DNA from: Ovoidimarina sp039190895
Lineage (GTDB): Bacteria > Pseudomonadota > Alphaproteobacteria > Rhodobacterales > Rhodobacteraceae
Reading direction: 5' to 3'
DNA length: 12,276 bases
NCBI GenBank assembly: GCA_039190895.1
Contig: JBCCXY010000118.1
Location: 1-12,276, forward strand
Shown piece after piece: positions 6,148 through 12,276 of this stretch. How positions within the stretch are numbered: position 1 is the first letter of the stretch; each line of letters begins with the position of its first letter. The translations under genes were made by a program, and so were the position numbers. The notes below the pieces were generated by a model. That model searched no databases and had not been told where the DNA came from. It was given only the letters and a program-made list of their open reading frames with translations.

Positions 6148-6386
6148 GCCTTCGCGCTTTGCGCTACGGCTCGGCAAGCCAGCCTGTAGGAACGACGCGC
6201 GACGCCTCAACCGGATCGAGGTTGCAGCGCGAAGGCTGTCGCGGCGTAGCTGCTTGCAGCGAAGACGGATCGAGGCTTAGTCGCTCACTGCGGCTCGGCA
6301 GGCCGGGCAGACGCGCAACACACAACACGCGAAACGGCACCGCGCCAAGTCGCGGCGTAGCCGCTTTAGCGGCAAAGACGGACCGG
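6148..6386 (+). repeat. tRNA-linked structured repeat module, copy 1
   Basis: This module directly follows the 3' tRNA fragment. Part A (6148-6184) matches 6752-6788 at 35 of 37 bases. Part B (6225-6276) matches 6829-6880 at 51 of 52. Both A-to-B spacings are 78 bases, although the DNA between is unrelated. The first 13 bases from the tRNA CA (6146-6158) are the exact reverse complement of 6226-6238, so A and B can pair. A weaker second A (near 6289) and second B (6349-6386) follow. B carries the hairpin GCTGC-TT-GCAGC (6249-6260), and the second B carries GCCGC-TTTA-GCGGC (6360-6373) in the same flanking context, which is a compensatory base-pair change. The module ends at the start of the GIY-YIG gene. 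Confidence 0.85.
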
Positions 6387-6393
6387 CATCACC

Positions 6394-6633
6394 ATGCGCT
6401 ACGTCTACATTCTCCAAAGCGAAGCCGATCCAGACCGGTACTACACCGGTGTCACCGACGACCTCCGCAACCGCGTGGTCAAGCACAACTCCGGCTCTGT
6501 GACTCACACCGCGAAATACCGCCCATGGTCGTTGAAGACATACATCGCCTTCAACGATCCGGATCAGGCAAACGCCTCCGAAAGTTACCTCAAGACCGCC
6601 TCAGGACGCGCATTCGCAAAGAAACGGCTTTGA
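6394..6633 (+). CDS. Small GIY-YIG nuclease-domain protein
   Basis: A single-domain 79-residue protein of the GIY-YIG family, at the short end of the 80-100 residues usual for stand-alone members. The first strand reads MRYVYILQS (YVY for GIY), and the second motif is YYTGVT at 16-21. The arginine-bearing helix DLRNRVVKHN (23-32) follows, and the catalytic glutamate is expected at Glu63 in ASESYLK. The family makes metal-dependent single-strand cuts. The cellular role of these tiny members is not settled. It sits between two tRNA-Val genes, starts eight bases after a structured repeat module and ends 42 bases before tRNA-Val(UAC). The ribosome binding site is weak (GGA about 13 bases before the ATG), so expression may be low. 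Association with tRNA ends and repeats suggests a small selfish unit, which is inference. Confidence 0.9.
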   Translation: MRYVYILQSEADPDRYYTGVTDDLRNRVVKHNSGSVTHTAKYRPWSLKTYIAFNDPDQANASESYLKTASGRAFAKKRL

Positions 6634-6636
6634 CGG

Positions 6637-6665
6637 TTGCGCGAAGCAATTCGACCCACTAGGTA
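6637..6665 (+). promoter_or_regulatory. Possible promoter of tRNA-Val(UAC)
   Basis: TTGCGC (6637-6642) and TAGGTA (6660-6665) are spaced by 17 bases and end 10 bases before the tRNA, the same geometry as the promoter proposed for the first tRNA-Val. The match to consensus is modest. Confidence 0.3.
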
Positions 6666-6675
6666 GCGCGGCGGA

Positions 6676-6751
<76 letters not shown>

Positions 6752-7012
6752 GCCTTCGCGCTTTGCGCTACGGCTCAGAAAGCCAGCCCCTCTAATTGAA
6801 GCGTTACACCCCAATCAGCGAAACGGTCCAGCGCGAAGGCTGTCGCGGCGTAGCTGCTTGCAGCGAAGACGGACCGAGGCCCAATCGTCGCCCAACTAGA
6901 AACACGCACTCTGTGCAACGGCTCAACAAGCCAACCTCTTCAGCAAATGCATCACGCCCAAAAAAAGCGAAACGTACAAGCGCAAGGGCTGTCGCGGCTG
7001 CAGCAAAGACAC
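6752..7012 (+). repeat. tRNA-linked structured repeat module, copy 2 (no GIY-YIG gene)
   Basis: Part A (6752-6788) and part B (6829-6880) repeat those of copy 1 with identical 78-base spacing and the same 13-bp inverted pair (6750-6762 with 6830-6842). A degenerate second A (near 6914-6934, CAACGGCTCAACAAGCC) and a degenerate, shortened second B (6981-7012, GTCGCGGCTGCAGCAAAGAC) follow in the same A-B-A-B order. Where copy 1 continues into a GIY-YIG gene, this copy runs into the leader of the exbB operon, so the gene was lost or never gained. Open frames across the module are repeat translations, not genes. Confidence 0.8.
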
Positions 7013-7132
7013 ACAAATTGGGATCGACCCTCCGGGGGGCTTACTTTCCCGCCAGAAGAAGCCCCGGACGCATTGCGGCTCGGGCGGACTGGGGTACATT
7101 GCGCGTCGGCAAGAACGCAAGCGGTGGGGACG
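7013..7132 (+). promoter_or_regulatory. Leader of the exbB-exbD-exbD-tonB operon with putative promoter
   Basis: TTGCGG (7073-7078) and TACATT (7095-7100) are separated by 16 bases and lie 32 bases before the exbB start. No clear Fur, Irr or RirA operator was recognised, so iron control cannot be claimed from sequence. Confidence 0.35.
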
Positions 7133-7768
7133 ATGGAGCTTTTTGACGGCACAGCGACAGAGCTGTTCTTTCGGGGCGGCCCGGTGCTGTGGGCGATCTT
7201 CTCTCTATCCGTTGTCACCGTCGCCATCATCCTATGGAAGCTCTGGCGATACTTCTGGATGGGCGTCTGGGGTGGCACCGACACCGGTCCTGCTGTTGCG
7301 GCATGGATCGCAGGCGATCTTGAGGGCGCCGAGGCATTGTTGCGTGGCGCACGCGGCCTAAGGGCGCGGGTGGCGCGGGTCGCCATGGCCCTGCGCCGGG
7401 ACGGGCAACTTGGCGAATACGCCGCCCGCGAAGAGGTAACGCGGCTCGCACTGGCAGAGCTGCGTGAGGCGCGTTCGGGCCTGCGGGCGTTGGATCTGAT
7501 CCAGCAGGTGGCCCCGCTTCTCGGCCTTCTTGGCACCGTTATCGGCATGATCGCCGCGTTTCAAAGCCTGCAGGCCGCGGGCGCGCAGGCCGACCCGGGC
7601 GACCTCGCCGGTGGCATCTGGGTCGCGCTTCTGACCACCGCTGCGGGAATGGCCGTCGCCATCCCCGCCTCGCTCGCCGGGGCCTGGTTTGAAGCGGTCG
7701 TCGAGCGCGCCCAGGCCGAGATGGAAGACGTCGCCACCGTTGTCTTCACCCGGGGCCCACAAAGGTAG
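7133..7768 (+). CDS. exbB: ExbB-type proton channel subunit (MotA/TolQ/ExbB family)
   Basis: The product has 211 residues from the ATG at 7133, which has GGGGA just upstream. Starting at earlier ATGs would translate repeat DNA. ExbB forms the inner-membrane pentamer that with ExbD uses proton flow to drive TonB. Three membrane segments are visible: about 13-35 (PVLWAIFSLSVVTVAIILW), about 121-150 (LIQQVAPLLGLLGTVIGMIAAF), and about 160-185 (GIWVALLTTAAGMAVAIPAS). The last two carry the family signature LGLLGTVIGM and ALLTTAAGMAVAIPA, including the channel-lining threonines. A cytoplasmic charged loop of about 80 residues separates segments 1 and 2. It is the first gene of a tight operon, with exbD five bases downstream. 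Distinguished from TolQ by its tonB partner and the absence of tolA, tolB and pal. Confidence 0.93.
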   Translation: MELFDGTATELFFRGGPVLWAIFSLSVVTVAIILWKLWRYFWMGVWGGTDTGPAVAAWIAGDLEGAEALLRGARGLRARVARVAMALRRDGQLGEYAAREEVTRLALAELREARSGLRALDLIQQVAPLLGLLGTVIGMIAAFQSLQAAGAQADPGDLAGGIWVALLTTAAGMAVAIPASLAGAWFEAVVERAQAEMEDVATVVFTRGPQR

Positions 7769-7773
7769 GGCCG

Positions 7774-8163
7774 ATGTTCTGCTTCGCCTCCCCACGGTCG
7801 CGACGACGGGTCAGCCTGACTCCGATGATCGACGTGGTGTTCCTGCTTCTGATCTTCTTCATGCTCGTTAGCCGCTTCGGGGTGGAGCATCTGGTGCCCG
7901 TCTCGCTCGCCTCCAGCGAGGCCGCGACGTATGAGGGCCCGCCGCGCCTGATCGACGTCACCCCATCCGAGACCCTGCTGAACGGCGTCGTATTGGAGCC
8001 GCGCCCGCTGCTGCTGGAGCTTGTGCGCCTGACCGAAACCGGCGCCGACACCGTCGTCATTCGGCCCTCTGACGGGGCCTCGGTGCAGCGCCTTGTGGAT
8101 GTCGTAACGCTGTTGGAACGCGCCGGCTTCACCAGCGTCGCCATCGTCGAGGCGCGCGAATGA
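7774..8163 (+). CDS. exbD: ExbD-type subunit with intact proton-path aspartate
   Basis: The 129-residue ExbD/TolR family protein has a short basic cytoplasmic start (PRSRRRVSL), one membrane segment (about 17-36), and a periplasmic domain. The motif TPMIDVVFLLLIFFM is canonical and Asp20 (codon 7831-7833) is the essential protonatable residue. The gene starts five bases after exbB and its stop overlaps the start of a second exbD by ATGA. It works with ExbB in the inner membrane to energise TonB. The adjacent paralogue differs at the key aspartate. Confidence 0.93.
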   Translation: MFCFASPRSRRRVSLTPMIDVVFLLLIFFMLVSRFGVEHLVPVSLASSEAATYEGPPRLIDVTPSETLLNGVVLEPRPLLLELVRLTETGADTVVIRPSDGASVQRLVDVVTLLERAGFTSVAIVEARE

Positions 8164-8537
8164 AGTTCCCGCTCGAATCCCGCGATACACGCCCGCGCGA
8201 GGCAATTGTGCCGATGATCAACGTAGCCTTTCTGTTGCTGATCTTCTTCCTCATGACCGCCGTGATCGCGACCCCACCGCCCGTCGACCTCCGCCTGCCT
8301 TCGGCTGTCGGGCCGGGGGCCAAGACCGGGCGGGCGGCGTTGTTCGTCGGGGCCGACGGTGGCCTTGCATTTCAAGAGGCCACAGGTCGCGCGGCGCTGA
8401 TTGCCGCAGCCCGGTCTGGCGTGGCACTTGATCTGCGCGTTGACGCAACGCTTCCAGCCACTGAGTTGGCACGCGTGCTCGCAGCCCTGCGAGAGGTTGG
8501 CGTGACCGAAACGCGTCTCGTCACCGTGGCGCAATGA
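8160..8537 (+). CDS. Second ExbD-type subunit with Asn replacing the key Asp
   Basis: The product has 125 residues and is a clear ExbD/TolR paralogue: basic start, one membrane segment (about 17-37, VPMINVAFLLLIFFLM) and a periplasmic domain. At the position of the proton-carrying aspartate stands Asn21 (AAC, 8220-8222), one base from Asp GAC. All the surrounding motif is kept, which argues against decay. It overlaps both neighbours by four bases (ATGA), so it is translationally coupled to the first exbD and to tonB. If it assembles with Asp-bearing ExbD in one complex, it could make a heterodimer with a single titratable site, or act in TonB or receptor contact only. That is inference. Two ExbD genes beside one TonB are known in some proteobacteria. 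Confidence 0.9.
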   Translation: MKFPLESRDTRPREAIVPMINVAFLLLIFFLMTAVIATPPPVDLRLPSAVGPGAKTGRAALFVGADGGLAFQEATGRAALIAAARSGVALDLRVDATLPATELARVLAALREVGVTETRLVTVAQ

Positions 8538-9511
8538 GCCTTCCCGAAGGACTTGTATTCGGCGGGCTCGCGATTGCAGCGCATGTCGCGCTGATTTCGA
8601 GCATCGACCTGTCCTGGATGCAGCTCGACCCCCTGCCCGATCAGCAACACGACCGCCAAGAAGTCACCATCGCCGCCCTGCCCGCCGTCGATGATCTGCT
8701 GTCCCAGTGGGAGGCGACGCCGCAAGCTAAGGCCGAGGCCGAGGTCCTTGCGCCGCCCGACGCTGTGGAAGAACCCGCTTTCACTGCGGGTGCCGACAGC
8801 CTCCCAACCCGGACAGCCCCGATAGGCCAGATCGCAGAGGCCCAGCTGCACACCAGCAGCCCGCCGACCCTGCCCTCTGCGCCAGGGCGGGTAACCACGC
8901 AGGTGTCCGGGATCGCCCCCGCAGCACCGGACCTGCCAGACCTGGAACCCGCCGCCTCGCCCGTGACCGAGGCCTTTGCCACGCCCGCCTTGCCCTCTGG
9001 GCCCGCGCGGCCCCGACTCGCGCCGCTGGCAGTACCGGGCGCAGCACCTGAAGAACCGGTAGCACCCGACGCCCCGCTCCCCCGCCGGGCCCGCGCAACG
9101 CCACCCCGGCGTCCGTCTCCCGCGACGGTCAATCAGACTGACACCGTGACAGCAGCACCGCAAACAGCACCTGCCCCCGCGGCAGAGCCAACGGCCGCTC
9201 CATTGCCGCCGGCTGAAACGCAGGTGGACCCCGCGCTGCTGGACCGGTGGGCATCGCGCATTCAATCCCGCGTCCAGTCCCGCCTGCGCACACCCAATGG
9301 CACCTGGCCCGACGCAACGGCGGTCCTGCGGCTGCGCGTGACGCCCGAGGGACAGGTGCTGCAAGCGTTCCTCGTCCAGCTGACGGGCGATCCGCGCCTC
9401 GATTCTGCGGCGATTGACGCTGTGCGCCGGGCCGGCCGCCTCCCCCGTGCCCCGCGCGGTATCGGCAGTGGCATCAGTGTGTTCGACGTGCCCGTCACAT
9501 TTGGACGCTGA
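8534..9511 (+). CDS. tonB: TonB-family energy-transducing protein
   Basis: The product has 325 residues and is the last gene of the operon, overlapping the second exbD by ATGA. It has a TonB layout: an N-terminal membrane anchor (about 7-27) containing His17, the usual TonB anchor histidine, a long proline/alanine-rich periplasmic linker (about 45-230), and a C-terminal TonB domain (about 235-325). The last contains VTPEGQVLQAFLVQLTG, then LDSAAIDAVRRAGRLPRAP and a final beta strand. It would pass ExbB/ExbD energy to outer-membrane receptors for iron complexes, haem, vitamin B12 or other ligands. No receptor gene is adjacent, so the substrate is unknown. TolA is excluded by the domain order and lack of Tol neighbours. 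Confidence 0.93.
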   Translation: MSLPEGLVFGGLAIAAHVALISSIDLSWMQLDPLPDQQHDRQEVTIAALPAVDDLLSQWEATPQAKAEAEVLAPPDAVEEPAFTAGADSLPTRTAPIGQIAEAQLHTSSPPTLPSAPGRVTTQVSGIAPAAPDLPDLEPAASPVTEAFATPALPSGPARPRLAPLAVPGAAPEEPVAPDAPLPRRARATPPRRPSPATVNQTDTVTAAPQTAPAPAAEPTAAPLPPAETQVDPALLDRWASRIQSRVQSRLRTPNGTWPDATAVLRLRVTPEGQVLQAFLVQLTGDPRLDSAAIDAVRRAGRLPRAPRGIGSGISVFDVPVTFGR

Positions 9512-9545
9512 AAACCCGCCGCCCACGTCGCCAACAGAGCTCCCA

Positions 9546-9564
9546 CGTAAACCCTGTTTTTACG
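9546..9564. terminator. Hairpin after tonB, possible weak terminator
   Basis: CGTAAA (9546-9551) and TTTACG (9559-9564) are complementary with a 7-base loop CCCTGTT. The hairpin lies 35 bases after the tonB stop, in the gap before the sensor gene. The stem is AT-rich and no T-run follows, so this is a tentative call. Confidence 0.3.
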
Positions 9565-9630
9565 CTTTGGGCAGAAGTTGGACAAACGCACAGGTGATTG
9601 TGGGGTGCGCCACCGGCACGGGACGTTGCC

Positions 9631-11220
9631 ATGAAGATCAGCATCAAGCTACCGCTGCTGATTGCCTCCATCGGGGCGGCCTCGCTGTTGCTTGCGGCGT
9701 GGATTGCCCGCTCCAATACTGAAGCCCTGATGCAGCAAAGCGCTGCAGCGGGCCTGCAGAACGTCGCGGACGGACGCAGCCAGGATCTGGCAAATGGCCT
9801 CGACGCACTGACCCGTCGCTTCGCGTCAGTGATCGAAGAGGGATCTGCAGGGTCAGGCGACACTCAGGCTGCCACCGAAACGATGCGCCAGGCGCTTACC
9901 GAGAACCGCCTGTTCGAGGATTTCCGCGTGATCCCCGACGACGTTCCAGGCATGGACCTTCGCGTGACGGCGGGTGAGGTGGACGGCACCCGCTCCCCCT
10001 TCACGTTCGTTGGTCACGCTCCGGCAATTGATGCAACCATTGCGGCAAGCGCAGACCCGTTGCTGATAGAGGGCGTTCTTGCCGACCGGGCCGACCTCAT
10101 GAACTCGGGCACCGTGCGCATCTTTGCAGGGGCCGGACCGCATCCGCTCATGCCGGAAGGATTTGTCTCGGCCCACACTGTCGTCACGCATCTTGGCCAA
10201 CGCTTCACCATCGTTGCGTCCAGATCCGACGCCGATGTTCTGGCCCCACTCGCCCGGTTTGATGCCAGCTTTCTACAACAAGGCGGCATCGCCCTGATCT
10301 TCGTCGTCGCCATTGGCCTTTTGCTCGCACGGACGATTACCGTGCCGCTGTCCCGCCTGTCGCGGTCAATGAACTGCGTGGCGCAGCGAAACTACCGCGC
10401 CGAAATCCACGACCGCCGTCGCGCCGATGAACTTGGCGGTCTGGCGCGCCAACTGGATGAACTCCGCGCCTCACTGCTGCATGCAGCGAACTCCGAGAGG
10501 GAGCTTGCCTTCAAGGGCGCCTGCTTCGACCGCGAGCATGCGGCGCTGATGCTGATGGCGTCGGATCTGACCGTTCTCTATGTCAACGATGCCATGCACC
10601 GGTTCATGCGCGACCACGAAGTCGCGCTAGAGCGGCACTCCCCCAAGTTCGGCCCGGATGTCATGGTAGGCCGTCCGCTTGACCTGATCTTTCCCGGCGC
10701 CTTCCGCATGCAAGAAGCGTTGCGCGACCAACCGACTTACACTGAAGAGCTTCACCTCGGCGCGGCCCGATTCCGGGTGGAATGCATGGCCGTCGCCAGC
10801 GAGGAAGAGGTCACCTTCGGCTACCTGATCCGCTGGCGCGACGTCACCGACCAACGGCGCCACGAGGGCCTGCAAAGCGCACTGGAAACGCTGGTTCCCT
10901 CGGCCGAGTTCTCGACCGACGGGCGCCTGCAATCCGCCAATGCCCCGTTTCGGGACTGGACGGGACAGAATGAGACCGATGTCGGCCGCCGCTGGGACGA
11001 CATCTTCATCGGGGACAACCCCTTTGAACCGGGCACCCCGATCTCCGCCCGGCCCTTCGCCCTGTCGGCCACCGTGTCGCCGCGGCGGACAAACGCGGTC
11101 TCGCTCCACCCGATCTTCGGCGACAGCGGCGTAGTCGAGAACTACGTGATGGTGGCCCTTCCGGATTCCGTGTTGGAACCCGGCTTGGACGGGGATATGC
11201 AGCGGGCCCTCGCGACCTAG
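9631..11220 (+). CDS. Membrane sensor with HAMP and two PAS-like regions, no output domain
   Basis: The product has 529 residues from the ATG at 9631. A TTG at 9598 would add 11 residues that look non-native ahead of MKISIKLPLLIASIG. The order is: membrane segment at about 7-24, a periplasmic region of about 190 residues, a second membrane segment at about 219-235 (IALIFVVAIGLLLAR), and a HAMP-like linker to about 285 (TITVPLSRLSRSM, ELGGLARQLDELR). Two PAS-like regions follow: about 300-408, ending GYLIRWRDVTDQRR, and about 415-510. It looks like the front of a chemoreceptor or histidine kinase, but the protein ends 15-20 residues after the second PAS, with no methyl-accepting, kinase, GGDEF or EAL region. 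It may be a true output-less sensor or a truncated receptor. Its stop overlaps the glucokinase stop. Confidence 0.75.
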   Translation: MKISIKLPLLIASIGAASLLLAAWIARSNTEALMQQSAAAGLQNVADGRSQDLANGLDALTRRFASVIEEGSAGSGDTQAATETMRQALTENRLFEDFRVIPDDVPGMDLRVTAGEVDGTRSPFTFVGHAPAIDATIAASADPLLIEGVLADRADLMNSGTVRIFAGAGPHPLMPEGFVSAHTVVTHLGQRFTIVASRSDADVLAPLARFDASFLQQGGIALIFVVAIGLLLARTITVPLSRLSRSMNCVAQRNYRAEIHDRRRADELGGLARQLDELRASLLHAANSERELAFKGACFDREHAALMLMASDLTVLYVNDAMHRFMRDHEVALERHSPKFGPDVMVGRPLDLIFPGAFRMQEALRDQPTYTEELHLGAARFRVECMAVASEEEVTFGYLIRWRDVTDQRRHEGLQSALETLVPSAEFSTDGRLQSANAPFRDWTGQNETDVGRRWDDIFIGDNPFEPGTPISARPFALSATVSPRRTNAVSLHPIFGDSGVVENYVMVALPDSVLEPGLDGDMQRALAT

Positions 11221-12167
11221 CTGCGGTCAAGGAACGCCGCGCACCCGATCAGCGCGGCATAGTCGTCTTCGATCACGAACACCGGAAATTGATCCATCAA
11301 ACCCGAGAACCGCCCTTTCGCGCGGAACTCATCCGCAAAGCCGAATTGATCGAACCACGGGGCCATCGCCCGCCCCATCCCACCGGAGACATACACCCCG
11401 CCAAACGGCATCGCGTTCAGCGCAAGATCCCCGGCAACCCTCGCGAGCAACCGCACAAAAACCTCCAGCGTCCTGCGCGACAACGCCTCACCCGCCTCGG
11501 CCCCGGCGATGATCTCGGCACTCGGCAAACGGGCATCTTTGCCCGCCTCACTTGCGATCCAGGCATAGATGTTTTCCAGCCCCCGCCCGGACAATGCCTC
11601 TTCAATGTCCGGATACCCATGGTTCTGCGAAACAAACGTCAGCAGCCGCAAATCGGCCTCGATCCGCGCCGGCAGCGTCGCGTGCCCCGCTTCGGCGGGC
11701 GGCACCACGCGGCCACCCCCGGGCGTGGGATACACAGGTGCCGTGTTAAACCCGGTGCCAACACCGATCACCAGCCGCGCCGACTGCTCGGTCCCGGGCA
11801 CCCCGCCAATCACTTCCCTCAGGTTCTCCGGCGCGATCCGCCCCAGCGCATGCCCCTGCGCCTGCAAATCGTTCAGAACTGCCGTCCTTTCGACCCTGGC
11901 CACACTCGCACCGTCCACTGTCCAGTTCAGATTGGTCAGCGTCCCCGCCCCGTCCCGCACCGGGCCCGCGATGGCTACACACGCCGCCGCACACGCCGGG
12001 TCGCCCTCCGCCTCGCGATACGCCGCGACAACCGCTTCGAAATCCGCGAACTCCGCATTCCGAAACCGCCGGATCGTCTCAGGCAACAGCTTCGGCCCCC
12101 GGGCCAACCCCACGCGCGTGTTCGTACCACCGATATCGGCGACCAACGCAATTTCGTCCGCAGGCAT
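11217..12167 (-). CDS. glk: Glucokinase
   Basis: The product has 316 residues, close to the family's usual 320. The start at 12165-12167 is supported by AGGAGG four bases upstream; the longer frame from 12221 adds an unlikely leader. It phosphorylates glucose with ATP to glucose 6-phosphate in the cytoplasm, feeding Entner-Doudoroff or glycolysis. Motifs: DIGGTNTRVG (11-20) for phosphate binding, VLNDLQAQGHAL with the catalytic Asp, VIGVGTGFNTA, AEAGHATLPAR with the sugar-contacting Glu and His, LSGRGLENIYAW and VYVSGGMGRAM. This is the bacterial Glk type, not a ROK kinase: the ROK zinc motif is absent. It is transcribed toward the sensor gene, and the two stops share CTAG at 11217-11220. No sugar transporter or regulator is in the window. 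Confidence 0.96.
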   Translation of the reverse strand: MPADEIALVADIGGTNTRVGLARGPKLLPETIRRFRNAEFADFEAVVAAYREAEGDPACAAACVAIAGPVRDGAGTLTNLNWTVDGASVARVERTAVLNDLQAQGHALGRIAPENLREVIGGVPGTEQSARLVIGVGTGFNTAPVYPTPGGGRVVPPAEAGHATLPARIEADLRLLTFVSQNHGYPDIEEALSGRGLENIYAWIASEAGKDARLPSAEIIAGAEAGEALSRRTLEVFVRLLARVAGDLALNAMPFGGVYVSGGMGRAMAPWFDQFGFADEFRAKGRFSGLMDQFPVFVIEDDYAALIGCAAFLDRS

Positions 12168-12233
12168 AGCCCCTCCTAGTCCGGTGCGCGCGTGATAGAC
12201 CGCTCGCCACCTCACCATCAAGCGCCCCTGCCC

Positions 12234-12276
12234 TTCATCTTGGGGAAAATACTCCGGGGGGTCTGGGGGGCTGGCC
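12234..12276. repeat. GC-rich interspersed repeat, runs off the window
   Basis: The stretch beginning CTTCATCTTGGGGAAAATAC and continuing with CTCCGGGGGG, TCTGGGGGG and CTGGCC resembles a repeat I remember as frequent in intergenic regions of Rhodobacterales genomes. Only one copy is visible here and the right end is cut, so it cannot be proven from this window. Confidence 0.5.

Noticed and set aside
8372..9526. Long minus-strand frame (384 codons) opposite exbD 2 and tonB.
   Set aside because: A shadow of GC-rich coding DNA; glycine/arginine-rich product without a known domain.
11289..12179. Plus-strand frame of 296 codons opposite glk.
   Set aside because: Arginine/proline-rich shadow of the glucokinase gene, whose motifs are unambiguous.

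Overview
The window looks like chromosomal DNA of a GC-rich alphaproteobacterium, most likely a member of the Rhodobacterales (inferred from the Lon tail, the valine tRNA genes with GIY-YIG neighbours, the TonB cluster, the glucokinase and a familiar GC-rich interspersed repeat at the right edge). No species can be named from the sequence alone.

Layout. Positions 1-665 hold the 3' end of lon (ATP-dependent protease), followed by a strong hairpin and a promoter for a tRNA-Val with anticodon CAC (744-818). The 3' end of that tRNA gene is the left boundary of a 5.3-kb integrated element. The last 26 bases of the tRNA gene, including CCA, are repeated exactly at 6122-6147. The sequence after the right copy is the chromosomal downstream module of a tRNA-Val gene, because the same sequence follows the second tRNA-Val (anticodon UAC, 6676-6751). 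The element carries, mostly on the minus strand, a DUF6602-like protein with PD-(D/E)xK nuclease-like features, a small serine recombinase just upstream of it, a 67-residue plus-strand ORF with an excellent ribosome binding site, a ParB-like N-terminal-domain protein, and a tyrosine integrase next to the right end. The integrase frame is broken by a TAG codon between its HxxR motif and the predicted catalytic tyrosine, so the element is probably stranded.

From 6148 to about 7012, two tRNA-linked copies of an unusual structured repeat module are present. One ends in a small GIY-YIG nuclease gene and the other does not. From 7133 to 9511 there is a compact four-gene operon, exbB-exbD-exbD-tonB, for energising outer-membrane transport. 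The second ExbD has Asn where the proton-path Asp is expected. A membrane sensor with HAMP and PAS regions but no visible output domain follows (9631-11220). It converges on glucokinase (11217-12167, minus strand), and the two stop codons share one CTAG tetranucleotide.

The most interesting parts are the small tRNA island with its recombinase plus nuclease-like pair and its amber-interrupted integrase, the duplicated tRNA-associated hairpin/GIY-YIG module, and the Asp/Asn ExbD pair.
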